Assembly (NCBI GenBank): GCA_913061505.1
Contig: CAJXSO010000005.1
Location: 34,575 to 98,574 of the forward strand
Source of the DNA: an uncultured Lutimaribacter sp.
GTDB lineage: Bacteria; Pseudomonadota; Alphaproteobacteria; Rhodobacterales; Rhodobacteraceae
Length of the DNA stretch: 64,000 nucleotides
Direction: 5' to 3'
The notes under the pieces are model-generated. The model saw only the letters and a program-made list of their open reading frames with translations. It did no database searches and was not told where the DNA came from. Numbering within the stretch: the first letter of the stretch is position 1; each line of letters begins with the position of its first letter. The position numbers were made by a program, and so were the translations under genes. This document shows positions 17,173 to 26,978 of the stretch, piece by piece.

Positions 17173-19260
17173 ATGCCCAATTTGCTGATCGAATTGTTTT
17201 CCGAGGAAATCCCGGCCCGCATGCAGGCGCGTGCGGCGCAAGATCTGAAAAAACTTGTGACCCAAGGCTTGGTTGATGCCGGGCTTAGCTATGCGGGTGC
17301 GGCCAGTTTTGCCACGCCGCGCCGGCTGGCATTGGCAATCGAGGGGCTGCTGGCCGCCTCGCCCACCTTGCGCGAAGAGCGCAAAGGCCCGCGTGTGGAT
17401 GCGCCCGAACAGGCCATCGAAGGGTTTTTGCGCGGCGCTGGCCTAACCCGCGACCAGCTGGAAATTCGCGACGAAAAAAAGGGGCAGGTCTATTTCGCCA
17501 CGATCGAAAAGCCCGGGCGCGCCGCCCCCGAGATTGTGGCCGAGGTGCTGGAAAATGTGGTGCGCAATTTCCCATGGCCCAAATCCATGCGCTGGGGCAC
17601 GGGCAGCCTGCGTTGGGTGCGCCCGCTGCATTCGATCTTGTGCATCCTCACCAACGAGGCCGGCGAGGCCGAGGTGGTGGCGCTGGATATCGACGGCATT
17701 CAGGCAACCAACACCACCGAAGGCCACCGCTTTATGGGCGATGGGCGCTTTGCGGTTAGCAGCTTTGACGATTACGCCACCAAACTAAAGCGCCATTTCG
17801 TGCTGCTCGATGCAAACGAACGGGCCGAAACCATCTGGGGCGAGGCCAGCAATATGGCCTTTGCCCAAGGCCTGGAGGTGATGCAAGACCCAAGCCTTTT
17901 GGCCGAGGTGGCCGGGCTGGTGGAATGGCCTGTGGTGCTGATGGGCCAGATTGACGAGGCGTTTTTGGGCCTGCCGCCCGAGGTGCTGCAAACCTCGATG
18001 AAAGAGCACCAGAAATTCTTTTCGGTGCGCAACCCGAAAACCGGGCGGATCGAGAAATTTGTCACTGTGGCGAACCGCACCACAGCCGATCACGGCGCCA
18101 CCATTCTGGCGGGCAACCAAAAAGTGCTGGCCGCGCGCCTGTCGGATGCCAAGTTTTTCTGGGAAAACGATCTGCGCGTGGCCAAGACAGATGGCCTGGG
18201 CGCATGGGTGGCTCGGCTGGAAAACGTGACATTTCACAACAAATTGGGCAGCCAGGCTGCGCGCATCTCTCGTATTGCGGCGCTGGCAGGCCAGATTGCC
18301 CCGGCCGTGGGCGCCGATGCAGCATTGGCAGAACAGGCCGCAGGCGTTGCCAAGGCCGATTTAAGCTCGGAAATGGTTTACGAATTTCCCGAGCTTCAGG
18401 GGCTGATGGGCCGCTATTACGCCACCGCCGCCGGGCTGGATGCGCAGGTGGCGGCCGCCTGCCAAGAGCATTATTCGCCCCTTGGCCCCTCGGATGCCGT
18501 GCCAAATGCGCCGGTATCTGTGGCTGTGGCGCTGGCCGACAAGCTGGATACATTGTGCGGGTTCTGGGCGATCGACGAAAAACCCACCGGCAGCAAAGAC
18601 CCCTATGCGCTGCGCCGCGCAGCCCTGGGGGTGATCCGCTTGGTGCTGGAAAACACCCTGCGCTTGCCGCTGGTGGCGGTGCTGACTGCGCATCTGGCGC
18701 GCCAGCCCCAGCAGGGCGACGGGCCCGCGCTGGCGGCCGACCTGCTGGCGTTTTTCCATGACCGGCTAAAGGTGTTCCTGCGCGATCAGGGGCTGCGCCA
18801 TGACGTGATTGATGCGGTGCTGGCCCAGGCTGGCAATGATGATTTGCTGCTGGTTGTGGCCCGCGCGCAGGCTTTGAATGACACGCTGGCCACCGAAGAT
18901 GGCACCAACCTGGTGCAGGGCTTTAAGCGGGCCAACAATATCTTGACCCAGGCCGAGGCCAAGGATGGCGTGGAATATTCCTTTGGCGCGGATGCGAAAT
19001 TTGCTGAAACCGCCGTGGAAACCGCGCTTTTTGCCGCGCTGGATGCCGCCGAGCCGCAGATCAACGCGGCGCTAAAGGCCGAGGATTTTGCCGCAGCCAT
19101 GGGGGCCATGGCCGCGCTACGTGCCCCGATCGATGGGTTTTTCGAGGCGGTTCAGGTGAATTCCGACAATGAAATCATCCGCCGAAACCGCCTGAACCTG
19201 TTGCACCGTATCCGCAGCATTTGCCTAAGCGTGGCGGATTTGACCCGCATCGAGGGCTGA
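17173..19260 (+). CDS. glyS: Glycyl-tRNA synthetase beta subunit
   Basis: A 695-residue beta subunit that binds tRNA-Gly and completes the tetrameric enzyme with GlyQ. Family blocks visible: LLIELFSEEIPARM at the start, FPWPKSMRWG, EGHRFMGDG, TSMKEHQKFF, the HD-like region SEMVYEFPELQGLMGRYYA, and the C-terminal anticodon-type domain ending RIRSICLSVADLTRIEG. The ATG is one base beyond the stop of the preceding gene. A two-hairpin intergenic repeat follows the stop. Confidence 0.97.
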   Translation: MPNLLIELFSEEIPARMQARAAQDLKKLVTQGLVDAGLSYAGAASFATPRRLALAIEGLLAASPTLREERKGPRVDAPEQAIEGFLRGAGLTRDQLEIRDEKKGQVYFATIEKPGRAAPEIVAEVLENVVRNFPWPKSMRWGTGSLRWVRPLHSILCILTNEAGEAEVVALDIDGIQATNTTEGHRFMGDGRFAVSSFDDYATKLKRHFVLLDANERAETIWGEASNMAFAQGLEVMQDPSLLAEVAGLVEWPVVLMGQIDEAFLGLPPEVLQTSMKEHQKFFSVRNPKTGRIEKFVTVANRTTADHGATILAGNQKVLAARLSDAKFFWENDLRVAKTDGLGAWVARLENVTFHNKLGSQAARISRIAALAGQIAPAVGADAALAEQAAGVAKADLSSEMVYEFPELQGLMGRYYATAAGLDAQVAAACQEHYSPLGPSDAVPNAPVSVAVALADKLDTLCGFWAIDEKPTGSKDPYALRRAALGVIRLVLENTLRLPLVAVLTAHLARQPQQGDGPALAADLLAFFHDRLKVFLRDQGLRHDVIDAVLAQAGNDDLLLVVARAQALNDTLATEDGTNLVQGFKRANNILTQAEAKDGVEYSFGADAKFAETAVETALFAALDAAEPQINAALKAEDFAAAMGAMAALRAPIDGFFEAVQVNSDNEIIRRNRLNLLHRIRSICLSVADLTRIEG

Positions 19261-19277
19261 TCTTTTCGGCAAGGCTG

Positions 19278-19340
19278 GCGGGGGCGCTGCCCCCGCTGGC
19301 CTGCGGCCAGCCCCCCGGAGTATTTGTCGCAAGATGAAGA
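19278..19340 (+). repeat. Dispersed intergenic element: two hairpins plus GAGTATTT...GCAAGATGAAG box
   Basis: Between glyS and the PPDK-like gene lie a GCGGGGGC / GCCCCCGC hairpin (19278-19296), a CTGGCC / GGCCAG hairpin (19296-19310), then a GGAGTATTT box and GCAAGATGAAGA. The same tail occurs in reverse complement at 29146-29166 next to another G/C-rich hairpin, and a fragment at about 59576-59596. It lies immediately downstream of genes and may act as an RNA 3' end or processing site. Confidence 0.7.
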
Positions 19341-19399
19341 GGCGGCTTGCCTTGTGTCGTGTGGGGCGTATTCTGCGACCACAAAGGAAAGGTGCCGCG

Positions 19400-21946
19400 G
19401 TGCAGCAAAACGACCCTCATATCACCCTGATTACGCCAGATGCGCCGATGTCGGCGGCAAGCCATGGGGGGCGGGCGAAATGCCTGCAGCGCCTTGTGCG
19501 GCTGCATATGCCCGTGCCCCTGACGGTGGCGCTGTCGTTTGATGCGGTGCATCGCATCGCACAGGGCGAGATGCCGGATATGGCGGCGCTGTTGACGCCC
19601 TTTGGCAGCCAGCCCTTGCTATGTGTGCGCCCCAGCTCGCAAGACCCCGATTGGGGGGGGCCGGGGGCGGTGCTGAATATTGGCATGAATGATGCCCAAT
19701 ATGTGGAATTGAGCGAGCGGATTGGCACCAATGCCGCAGCGGCCGTTTATACGCGGTTTGTGCAGGCCTATGCCATTCACGTGGCGCGGTTGGACCCGGA
19801 TGCGTTCGAGCATTTGACCGGCGAGGGGCTGGAGGTGCTGCGCGCGGTGCTGCGGGCCTATGAGGACGAGACGGAAGAGGCATTTCCGCAAGATCCCGGG
19901 GTGCAATTGGCCGAGGTGTTACGCTCGATGGCGCGGGCCTGGGAGGGCACGACGGCGCGATTGCTGCGCCAGGCCAAAGGGGCGCCTGCCGATGCGGGGC
20001 TGGGGCTGGTGGTGCAGGAAATGGCCCTAGGGTTGGGGCGCGAGGGCGGTGAAAACGGCTCGGGGGTGATCCAGCTGGTCAATAGCAAAACCGGCGCGCA
20101 ACAGATCACGGGGCGCTATTTGCGCCAAAGCCAGGGCCGTGATGCGCTGGAGCGCGACCGTGAGGCGGCGTTTTTGGAACGCGACCCGCGCGGGCCCAGC
20201 CTGCAAGAGCTGGCGCCAGAGGCGTTTGATCGGCTGATTTCGATCACGGGTAAAATGCGCGAGCGGCTGCGCGAAGAAATGCAGGCGGAATTCACCATCG
20301 AGAACGGTGAGGTGCATATTCTCGATGGGGTGCGGGTGGCGCGCTCGGGCCGGGCGGCGGTGCGGATTGCGGTGCGGTTGGCCGAAGATGGCATTATCTC
20401 GCGCGAGGAGGCCTTGATGCGGATCGAGCCGCGGGCGTTGAACGAATTGCTGCACCGCCAGGTAGACCCAGAGGCGCGGCGCGATGTGGTGGCGCGTGGG
20501 GTGGCGGCCAGCCCCGGGGCTGCGGCGGGGCGCATCGTGTTTTCGGCCGCGGCTGCGCAGGCCAGTGCCGCGCGCGGCGAGGCTTGCGTTTTGGTGCGGC
20601 GCGAAACCGCGCCCGAGGATATTCGCGGGATGCATGCGGCCGTGGCTGTGCTGACCGAACGCGGGGGCATGACCAGCCACGCGGCGGTGATCGGGCGTGG
20701 CATGGGCCTGCCCTGTGTGGTGGGCGCGCATGATTTGAAATTTCACACCAGCAAGCAGGCTTTGCTGACCCGGGATGGGCGCGAATTGCGGGCAGGCGAT
20801 GTGATTACCGTTGATGGCACCAATGGCGAGGTTTTGGCAGGCGAGGCGCCCATGCTGGAGGCCGCCCAAGATGATGCGTTTCAAACGCTGATGGCCTGGG
20901 CCGATGCGGTGCGCGATATTGGCATCCGCGCCAATGCTGACACGCCAGCCGATGCGATGACGGCGCGCAATTTTGCCGCCCAGGGCATTGGGCTGTGCCG
21001 CACCGAGCATATGTTTTTCGAGGCCGATCGCCTGACGGTGATGCGCGAGATGATTTTCGCCGATACCTCGAAAGACCGGGCTGCGGCGCTCGAGCGTTTG
21101 TTGCCGATGCAGCGCGCTGATTTTATCGAGCTGTTTCGCATCATGCAGGGCCAGCCTGTGTGCATCCGCCTGTTCGACCCGCCCTTGCACGAATTTTTAC
21201 CCTCCGACAGGGCCGGGCATCGCGAATTGGCCGAGGCGCTGGATTTGCCCCTGTCAGATGTCACCCGCCGGGTCGAGGCGCTGGTGGAATATAACCCGAT
21301 GCTGGGCATGCGCGGGGTGCGGCTGGGTATCACTGTGCCCGAGATTTATGAAATGCAGGCGCGCGCCATTTTCGAGGCGACAATCGCGGCCAGCCGTGAT
21401 GGTGCGGCGGTGGTGCCAGAAATTATGATCCCGCTGGTTTCGGCCAAGCGCGAAGTGGAAATGGTGAAAACCCGTATCGATGCGGTGGCTGCGGCGGTGC
21501 GCACGGAAACCGGCCAAAGCTTTACCTACCGGATGGGGGTTATGGTTGAAACCCCACGCGCGGCGCTGCGGGCGGCAGAAATTGCGCCGCATTGCGCGTT
21601 TTTGTCTTTTGGCACGAATGACCTGACGCAAATGACCTATGGGTTGTCACGCGATGATGCGGGGCGTTTTATGTCGACCTATGTGCAACAGGGGGTATTT
21701 CCCGAAGATCCGTTTCACCGGCTTGATGCCGATGGGGTGGGCGAATTGCTGACCATCGGGGCCGAGCGCGGGCGCCGTGCGCGCCCTGATCTGGTGGTTT
21801 CGATCTGTGGCGAACATGGCGGCAACCCAGAATCGATTGCGTTTTGCCGGGCGGCGGGCTTTGATTACGTATCATGTTCGCCTTTCCGCGTGCCGGTTGC
21901 GCGGCTTGCCGCCGCCCAATTGGCGGTGAAAGACAAAATCGGGTAG
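19400..21946 (+). CDS. Divergent pyruvate phosphate dikinase / PEP-utilising enzyme with degenerate ATP-grasp half
   Basis: 848 residues from a GTG at 19400 preceded by AAGGAAAGG at 8-base spacing; the ATG at 19334 would lie inside the repeat element and is rejected. The central phospho-histidine domain (GGMTSHAAVIGRG, His427) and the C-terminal PEP/pyruvate barrel (GLCRTEHMFF, NPMLGMRG, GVMVETPRAAL, SFGTNDLTQM, CGEHGGNPES) are intact. The N-terminal nucleotide domain is divergent: the GGKGANL motif reads GGRAKCL, the Arg-Ser-Gly-Ala loop reads VRPSSQDPDWGG, and the D-x-EF...LQTR block reads QAEFTIENGEVHILDGV, losing the Asp, Gln and Arg. Either it uses another phosphoryl donor or the first half-reaction is impaired. 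It stands alone, with a strong G/C hairpin at its stop. Confidence 0.8.
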   Translation: MQQNDPHITLITPDAPMSAASHGGRAKCLQRLVRLHMPVPLTVALSFDAVHRIAQGEMPDMAALLTPFGSQPLLCVRPSSQDPDWGGPGAVLNIGMNDAQYVELSERIGTNAAAAVYTRFVQAYAIHVARLDPDAFEHLTGEGLEVLRAVLRAYEDETEEAFPQDPGVQLAEVLRSMARAWEGTTARLLRQAKGAPADAGLGLVVQEMALGLGREGGENGSGVIQLVNSKTGAQQITGRYLRQSQGRDALERDREAAFLERDPRGPSLQELAPEAFDRLISITGKMRERLREEMQAEFTIENGEVHILDGVRVARSGRAAVRIAVRLAEDGIISREEALMRIEPRALNELLHRQVDPEARRDVVARGVAASPGAAAGRIVFSAAAAQASAARGEACVLVRRETAPEDIRGMHAAVAVLTERGGMTSHAAVIGRGMGLPCVVGAHDLKFHTSKQALLTRDGRELRAGDVITVDGTNGEVLAGEAPMLEAAQDDAFQTLMAWADAVRDIGIRANADTPADAMTARNFAAQGIGLCRTEHMFFEADRLTVMREMIFADTSKDRAAALERLLPMQRADFIELFRIMQGQPVCIRLFDPPLHEFLPSDRAGHRELAEALDLPLSDVTRRVEALVEYNPMLGMRGVRLGITVPEIYEMQARAIFEATIAASRDGAAVVPEIMIPLVSAKREVEMVKTRIDAVAAAVRTETGQSFTYRMGVMVETPRAALRAAEIAPHCAFLSFGTNDLTQMTYGLSRDDAGRFMSTYVQQGVFPEDPFHRLDADGVGELLTIGAERGRRARPDLVVSICGEHGGNPESIAFCRAAGFDYVSCSPFRVPVARLAAAQLAVKDKIG

Positions 21947-21964
21947 GGCCGCGCGGCGCGGCCC
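21946..21964 (+). terminator. Strong G/C hairpin at the end of the PPDK-like gene
   Basis: A perfect 8-bp stem GGGCCGCG / CGCGGCCC with a 3-base loop begins at the last base of the stop codon. No T-run follows, so it may be a weak terminator or an mRNA 3' stabiliser rather than a classic intrinsic terminator. Confidence 0.5.
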
Positions 21965-22091
21965 CAAGATCTGCTTGGCCGATAGGGGGTATGCCCTATA
22001 CGCATGGCTAATGCGGCCTTTTGGGCTGGACCAAAGTGATATTTTCTGCATAAAAGCCCCGTTTTCGCCCAAAAGGCACGGAGGAAAACGC

Positions 22092-22712
22092 ATGAAACGG
22101 GTTTTTGCGCTGGTCTTGGCGCTGCTGGCGGCTGCGCCGGCCCAGGCCGAGCAGACTGTCCATGACGTTCTAAGCGTTGAAAAGCACAACATGATCCGCT
22201 TGCCCAGCGACCGGATCGATGCGTTGATGAAACGCCCCAATGGCCATGCAGCCGCCCCCTATACCCGGGCGTGGCTGGCCAATTTGCCGCCGGTGAAATC
22301 GGGTGGCAAGCAATGGCAATGCTTGGCCGAGGCGCTGTATTTCGAGGCGCGGGGCGAAAGTGTGAAGGGCCAGTTTGCTGTGGCCGAGGTTATTTTGAAC
22401 CGTGTCGATAGCCCCAATTTCCCTGATACCGTATGCGGTGTGGTGCATCAGGGCACCGGCCGGCGCCATGCGTGCCAGTTTAGCTATACCTGCGATGGCC
22501 TGGCGGAAACCATCAGCGAACCCAAAGCATACGAGCGCGCGGGCAAGGTGGCGAAATTGCTGCTGAACGGGGCCGAGCGCAGCCTGACCAATGGCGCAAC
22601 GCATTACCATGCCGAATGGGTAAAGCCGCGTTGGGCAAAGAAATTTGCCGCCACCGTAAAGATCGGCCAGCATCATTTTTATCGCCATCCGCGCGAGTTG
22701 TCGCAAAATTGA
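22092..22712 (+). CDS. Secreted SleB-type cell wall hydrolase
   Basis: A 206-residue exported enzyme: signal peptide ending AQA (about residue 18), then a Hydrolase_2 (SleB/CwlJ) domain with CLAEALYFEARGES, AVAEVILNRV, FPDTVCGVV and CQFSYTCDG. The conserved Glu in EARGES is the expected catalytic residue for cleaving peptidoglycan glycan strands, in the periplasm. GGAGGA at 22079-22084 fixes the ATG at 22092 over an upstream ATG in the same frame. Upstream, ATAGGG / CCCTAT (21982-21999) forms an inverted repeat that might be an operator. Confidence 0.88.
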   Translation: MKRVFALVLALLAAAPAQAEQTVHDVLSVEKHNMIRLPSDRIDALMKRPNGHAAAPYTRAWLANLPPVKSGGKQWQCLAEALYFEARGESVKGQFAVAEVILNRVDSPNFPDTVCGVVHQGTGRRHACQFSYTCDGLAETISEPKAYERAGKVAKLLLNGAERSLTNGATHYHAEWVKPRWAKKFAATVKIGQHHFYRHPRELSQN

Positions 22713-22814
22713 CGTAGGCTTGCCGCAAATGGGGGGCGTGGTGCCGCCCGTGGCCCGGCATCTGGTGCAGCGCAGCCTATTGTGCGTGCCAAAGCACATT
22801 GCTTGGGGGGCAAG

Positions 22815-23747
22815 ATGAGCCAAGAGATCAAATGGGCCTTTGCCCATCCGGCCGAGCGGGCCGCCGGCACCGCGGGCGATGGGCCGCTTGACCGTATTTC
22901 GTTGCGCGATCACGTGGTCGAGGTGGAAATCGGCGCCTTTCAGGCCGAACGCGGCACGACCCAGCGGATATGTTTCAACGTGGTGGTCGAGGTGACGCCG
23001 GTTGACAATATCCTTGAGGATGACGTCGATAGTATTCTCTCCTACGACCGTGTGACCGAGGCCATCGCCGCCGAGCTGGCCGACGAGCGGCTGAACCTCT
23101 TGGAAACCTTGGCCGAACGCATTGCCGAGCGTATTTTGCTAGAACCACAGGCGGTGCGGGTGTTTGTGCGTATCGAAAAGCTGGATCGCGGCCCGGGCGC
23201 TTTGGGTGTTGAAATCGTGCGTGCGCGCAAACAGGCCGCCCCCCGCCGTATTGCCGCCGATAAGCCACACCCGCAGGTGGTGTATTTGTCGAATGCGGCC
23301 ATTTCCTCGGCGCATTTGGGCCAATGGCTGGATCAGCTAGAGCGTGAACAGCGCCCCACGATTTTATGCGTTGGCCCAGCCGATGCCGCGGGCCTTTCTG
23401 CGCGCCTCGATGCGGGCCACGCCATGGCGCAACGCCGGATCGATCTGCTGGCCATCGAGCAAAACGCATGGATGCTGGCCGCCCGCGACCCGCGCTGCGT
23501 GGTGGTGAACTCACGCACCGAGCTTGATTGGTCGATGCGCCATGACAAGATCAGCGTTTGGGCCCCCTCAAAACTGGTGCTGGATGCTGTCGATGGCCCG
23601 CCTGTGGGCCCGGTGGATGCGCTGGGGCTGGTGGTGTGGTTTGCCCGTTTCATGGAGGCAGCAGACCTGCTGATCATCGGTGAAAACCTGCCCGATGCGC
23701 CAGATTTGCCGCTGCGGGCGGTGGCAGCTGATGTGCGGGTGCTATAG
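22815..23747 (+). CDS. folB: Dihydroneopterin aldolase FolB with a long C-terminal extension
   Basis: 310 residues from the ATG at 22815. Residues about 25-135 form a FolB domain (RISLRDHVVEVEIGAFQAER, LSYDRVTEAI, NLLETLAERIAERIL, RVFVRIEKLDRGPGALGVEI), which converts 7,8-dihydroneopterin to 6-hydroxymethyl-dihydropterin in folate synthesis. Canonical FolB is about 120 residues, so some 165 extra residues follow. The extension contains ILCVGPADAAGLSARLD, WSMRHDKISVWAPSKLV and LGLVVWFARFMEAADLLIIG, a pattern faintly like the end of amino-acid-kinase folds; that resemblance is only suggestive. folP follows 30 bases later, so the two form a folate unit. Confidence 0.85.
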   Translation: MSQEIKWAFAHPAERAAGTAGDGPLDRISLRDHVVEVEIGAFQAERGTTQRICFNVVVEVTPVDNILEDDVDSILSYDRVTEAIAAELADERLNLLETLAERIAERILLEPQAVRVFVRIEKLDRGPGALGVEIVRARKQAAPRRIAADKPHPQVVYLSNAAISSAHLGQWLDQLEREQRPTILCVGPADAAGLSARLDAGHAMAQRRIDLLAIEQNAWMLAARDPRCVVVNSRTELDWSMRHDKISVWAPSKLVLDAVDGPPVGPVDALGLVVWFARFMEAADLLIIGENLPDAPDLPLRAVAADVRVL

Positions 23748-23777
23748 GGCTGGCCCAGGTTCACAGCAGGCAGATCT

Positions 23778-24803
23778 ATGGCACAGTATTTCCGCCCCCT
23801 CGTGCAAAGCGGCCCCTGCCGCCCCGATGATGCGCTGCCCCTGGCGGGCGGGCCTTTGTGGTTTACCCATGCGCAGCAGCTGTCGCGCGCGGGGCAGGGG
23901 CCGATCGTGCCCGCCCATGCGCTGCCCGAGGCCTGGCGCCAGCGTTTGAGCGCGCCGCGCGCGCCTATGGCCGGGCTCACGTTTACGCGCCCACAGGTGA
24001 TGGGCATTTTAAACGCCACACCTGACAGTTTTTCCGATGGCGGGCAGTTTTTCGACCCGGCCGATGCGCTGGCCCATGCCGCCCAGATGGTGGCCGATGG
24101 CGTGGATATCATCGATATCGGTGGCGAAAGCACCCGCCCCGGCGCCGAAACTGTGCCCCCCACAGACGAGGCCGCGCGCGTGTGCCCGGTGGTGGCGGGC
24201 ATGCGTGCGGCCCACGGCGCCTTGCCCATCTCGGTTGATACGCGCAAGGCCAGCGTGGCCGAGGCCGCCCTGGCCGCAGGGGCCACGCTGGTAAACGATG
24301 TGTCGGGCTTTACCTATGACCCGGCGTTGGCGCCCCTATGTGCGGCGCAAAACACCCCCGTGTGCGTGATGCATGCGCAGGGCGATCCGCAGACCATGCA
24401 GCAAAACCCGCGCTATGAAAACGTGCTGCTCGATGTTTACGATTTTCTAGAGGCCCAGGTGCACAGCCTGACGGCAGCGGGCATCGCGCGCGATCAGATC
24501 ATGGTAGACCCGGGCATCGGGTTTGGCAAAACGCTGGATCACAACCTGGCCTTGCTGGCTGGAATGTCGCTTTTTCATGGCTTGGGCTGCCCCATTTTAT
24601 TGGGCGTGTCGCGCAAGAAATTCATCGCCACTTTGGGCCATGCGCCAGAACCCGCACAGCGCATGCCCGGCTCGATCGCGGTGGCGCTGGCGGGGGTAGC
24701 GCAGGGGGTGCAGGTGTTGCGGGTGCATGATGTGCGCGAAACCGTATCGGCCCTGGCGCTGTGGCAGGCCGTGCATTGGGGCGCGCCGCCCGCGGCCAAC
24801 TAG
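23778..24803 (+). CDS. folP: Dihydropteroate synthase
   Basis: Condenses 6-hydroxymethyl-dihydropterin diphosphate with p-aminobenzoate; the target of sulfonamides. Core motifs: VMGILNATPDSFSDGG, DIIDIGGESTRPGA, SVDTRKASVAEAAL, LVNDVSGF, DPGIGFGKTLDHN and GVSRKKFI. At 341 residues it is longer than the usual 270-290 because of about 70 residues before the MGILN motif, a feature I recall from other alphaproteobacteria. It lies directly after folB. Its TAG shares the CTAG tetranucleotide with the stop of the convergent DMT transporter gene. Confidence 0.95.
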   Translation: MAQYFRPLVQSGPCRPDDALPLAGGPLWFTHAQQLSRAGQGPIVPAHALPEAWRQRLSAPRAPMAGLTFTRPQVMGILNATPDSFSDGGQFFDPADALAHAAQMVADGVDIIDIGGESTRPGAETVPPTDEAARVCPVVAGMRAAHGALPISVDTRKASVAEAALAAGATLVNDVSGFTYDPALAPLCAAQNTPVCVMHAQGDPQTMQQNPRYENVLLDVYDFLEAQVHSLTAAGIARDQIMVDPGIGFGKTLDHNLALLAGMSLFHGLGCPILLGVSRKKFIATLGHAPEPAQRMPGSIAVALAGVAQGVQVLRVHDVRETVSALALWQAVHWGAPPAAN

Positions 24804-25717
24804 GCGCTGCGGCGCGAAAATAGCCGCTTTAAGGCGCCAAATTGTGATATGGCCACCCCGCATAGAATAAGCACCATCGCCACCAACAGGCTGGCATGCA
24901 CCGGCTCGCCCAGCAAGATGACGCCCAGCAAAACCGACCACAGCGGCACCTGATAATTTGTCAGGCTCATAAAAACCGGCCCGGCGCTGCGGATCACCGA
25001 GATGCGCAGCATATTGGCCGCAGCTGTGGGCACCAGCCCCAGAAAGGCCAGCAGCAAAAACCCATAGCCGCCGGGGCTGGCAGGGCGCCCCTCAACCGCC
25101 AGCGCCAGGCCCAGCACAAATACCGCGCCAATCAGCAAGGTGATGGCCGACAGGCCCAGCGGATCTATGGCAGGCAGGCGGCGCATCAACACCGATGACA
25201 TCGCATAGCAGCTGGCCGCGCCCACGCAGGCCAAACGCCCCCAGATTTCCACCTGCGATCCGCTGCTGGCAAAAGCATCTGGCCCGATCAGCACCAACAC
25301 CCCGCAAAACCCGATCAAAAACCCCAGCAAGCGCCGCAGGGTAATACGCTCGCCCGGCACCAAAACATGGGCCAAGGGCAGCACGATCAGCCCCACCGCC
25401 GCCATGCTGACGCCGGCAAACCCGGCGGTGACATATTGCTGCCCCCAGGCCAACAGCATGAAGGGCACCGCGGTAGATAACAGCCCGATCACCACCAGAT
25501 TTGGCCAATCAGCCTGCGGGCCCAAAAACAGCCGCCCCCCGCGCAGCTGCCAGATAGCGGTGGTCAGCACCGCGGCAAAGCCGATCCGCGCGGCGGCAAT
25601 CCAAAACGGCGTCATCAGCGCAAGCGCCAGTTCTGTCACCAAAAACGTGCCGCCCCAAACCAGCCCCAATGTGGCCACCATAGCCCAGCTTTTTCCCGTG
25701 ATGTCAGGCTGTTGCAT
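24800..25717 (-). CDS. DMT-superfamily (EamA) transporter
   Basis: A 305-residue, very hydrophobic protein with about ten membrane spans in two EamA repeats; the first starts ATLGLVWGGTFLVTELAL and the second includes ACVGAASCYAMSSVLMRR. Substrate unknown; family members export amino acids or metabolites across the inner membrane. I chose the ATG at 25717 (MQQPDITGK) because the upstream part of the frame runs into the ilvC terminator. It is read from the minus strand just downstream of that terminator, so it probably has its own promoter or depends on read-through. Confidence 0.85.
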   Translation of the reverse strand: MQQPDITGKSWAMVATLGLVWGGTFLVTELALALMTPFWIAAARIGFAAVLTTAIWQLRGGRLFLGPQADWPNLVVIGLLSTAVPFMLLAWGQQYVTAGFAGVSMAAVGLIVLPLAHVLVPGERITLRRLLGFLIGFCGVLVLIGPDAFASSGSQVEIWGRLACVGAASCYAMSSVLMRRLPAIDPLGLSAITLLIGAVFVLGLALAVEGRPASPGGYGFLLLAFLGLVPTAAANMLRISVIRSAGPVFMSLTNYQVPLWSVLLGVILLGEPVHASLLVAMVLILCGVAISQFGALKRLFSRRSA

Positions 25718-25730
25718 CGCTATCCCCAAA

Positions 25731-25760
25731 ATAAAACAACCCCGGGCTAGGCCGGGGTTT
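25731..25760 (-). terminator. Intrinsic terminator of ilvC
   Basis: On the minus strand a perfect 8-bp stem AACCCCGG / CCGGGGTT with a 6-base loop is followed by GTTTTATTTT. A second perfect hairpin CCGGGCGC / GCGCCCGG lies at 25763-25782, closer to the ilvC stop. Confidence 0.85.
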
Positions 25761-25822
25761 GCCCGGGCGCATGCGCGCCCGGCCACCGCCGCCAGCCGGG
25801 GCTGGCAGCCTGTGTATTGGCC

Positions 25823-26866
<1,044 letters not shown>

Positions 26867-26908
26867 TTATCCTGCCATGGGTTTAGCGGCTTTTGGGCTG
26901 ATAGTGGT

Positions 26909-26954
26909 TGCGTAATTCGCAGTATATGGGCAATAAGTGGTGGAATAATTCGCA
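26909..26954. promoter_or_regulatory. Candidate Lrp-type operator in the ilvC / lrp divergent promoter
   Basis: The gap contains the hyphenated palindrome TGCG-TAATT-CGCA (26909-26921) and a second copy of TAATTCGCA at 26946-26954. The two boxes are direct repeats exactly 33 bases apart, about three helical turns, so they face the same side of the DNA. Position and spacing suit a multimeric regulator such as the adjacent Lrp proteins. Confidence 0.5.
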
Positions 26955-26978
26955 AAATAGCACAAAGCGTAAAAATTC

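Noticed and set aside
19334..19399. ATG at 19334 as start of the PPDK-like gene
   Set aside because: It lies inside the dispersed repeat tail (AAGATGAAGA), lacks a ribosome-binding site and adds no conserved residues; the GTG at 19400 has a good AAGGAAAGG.
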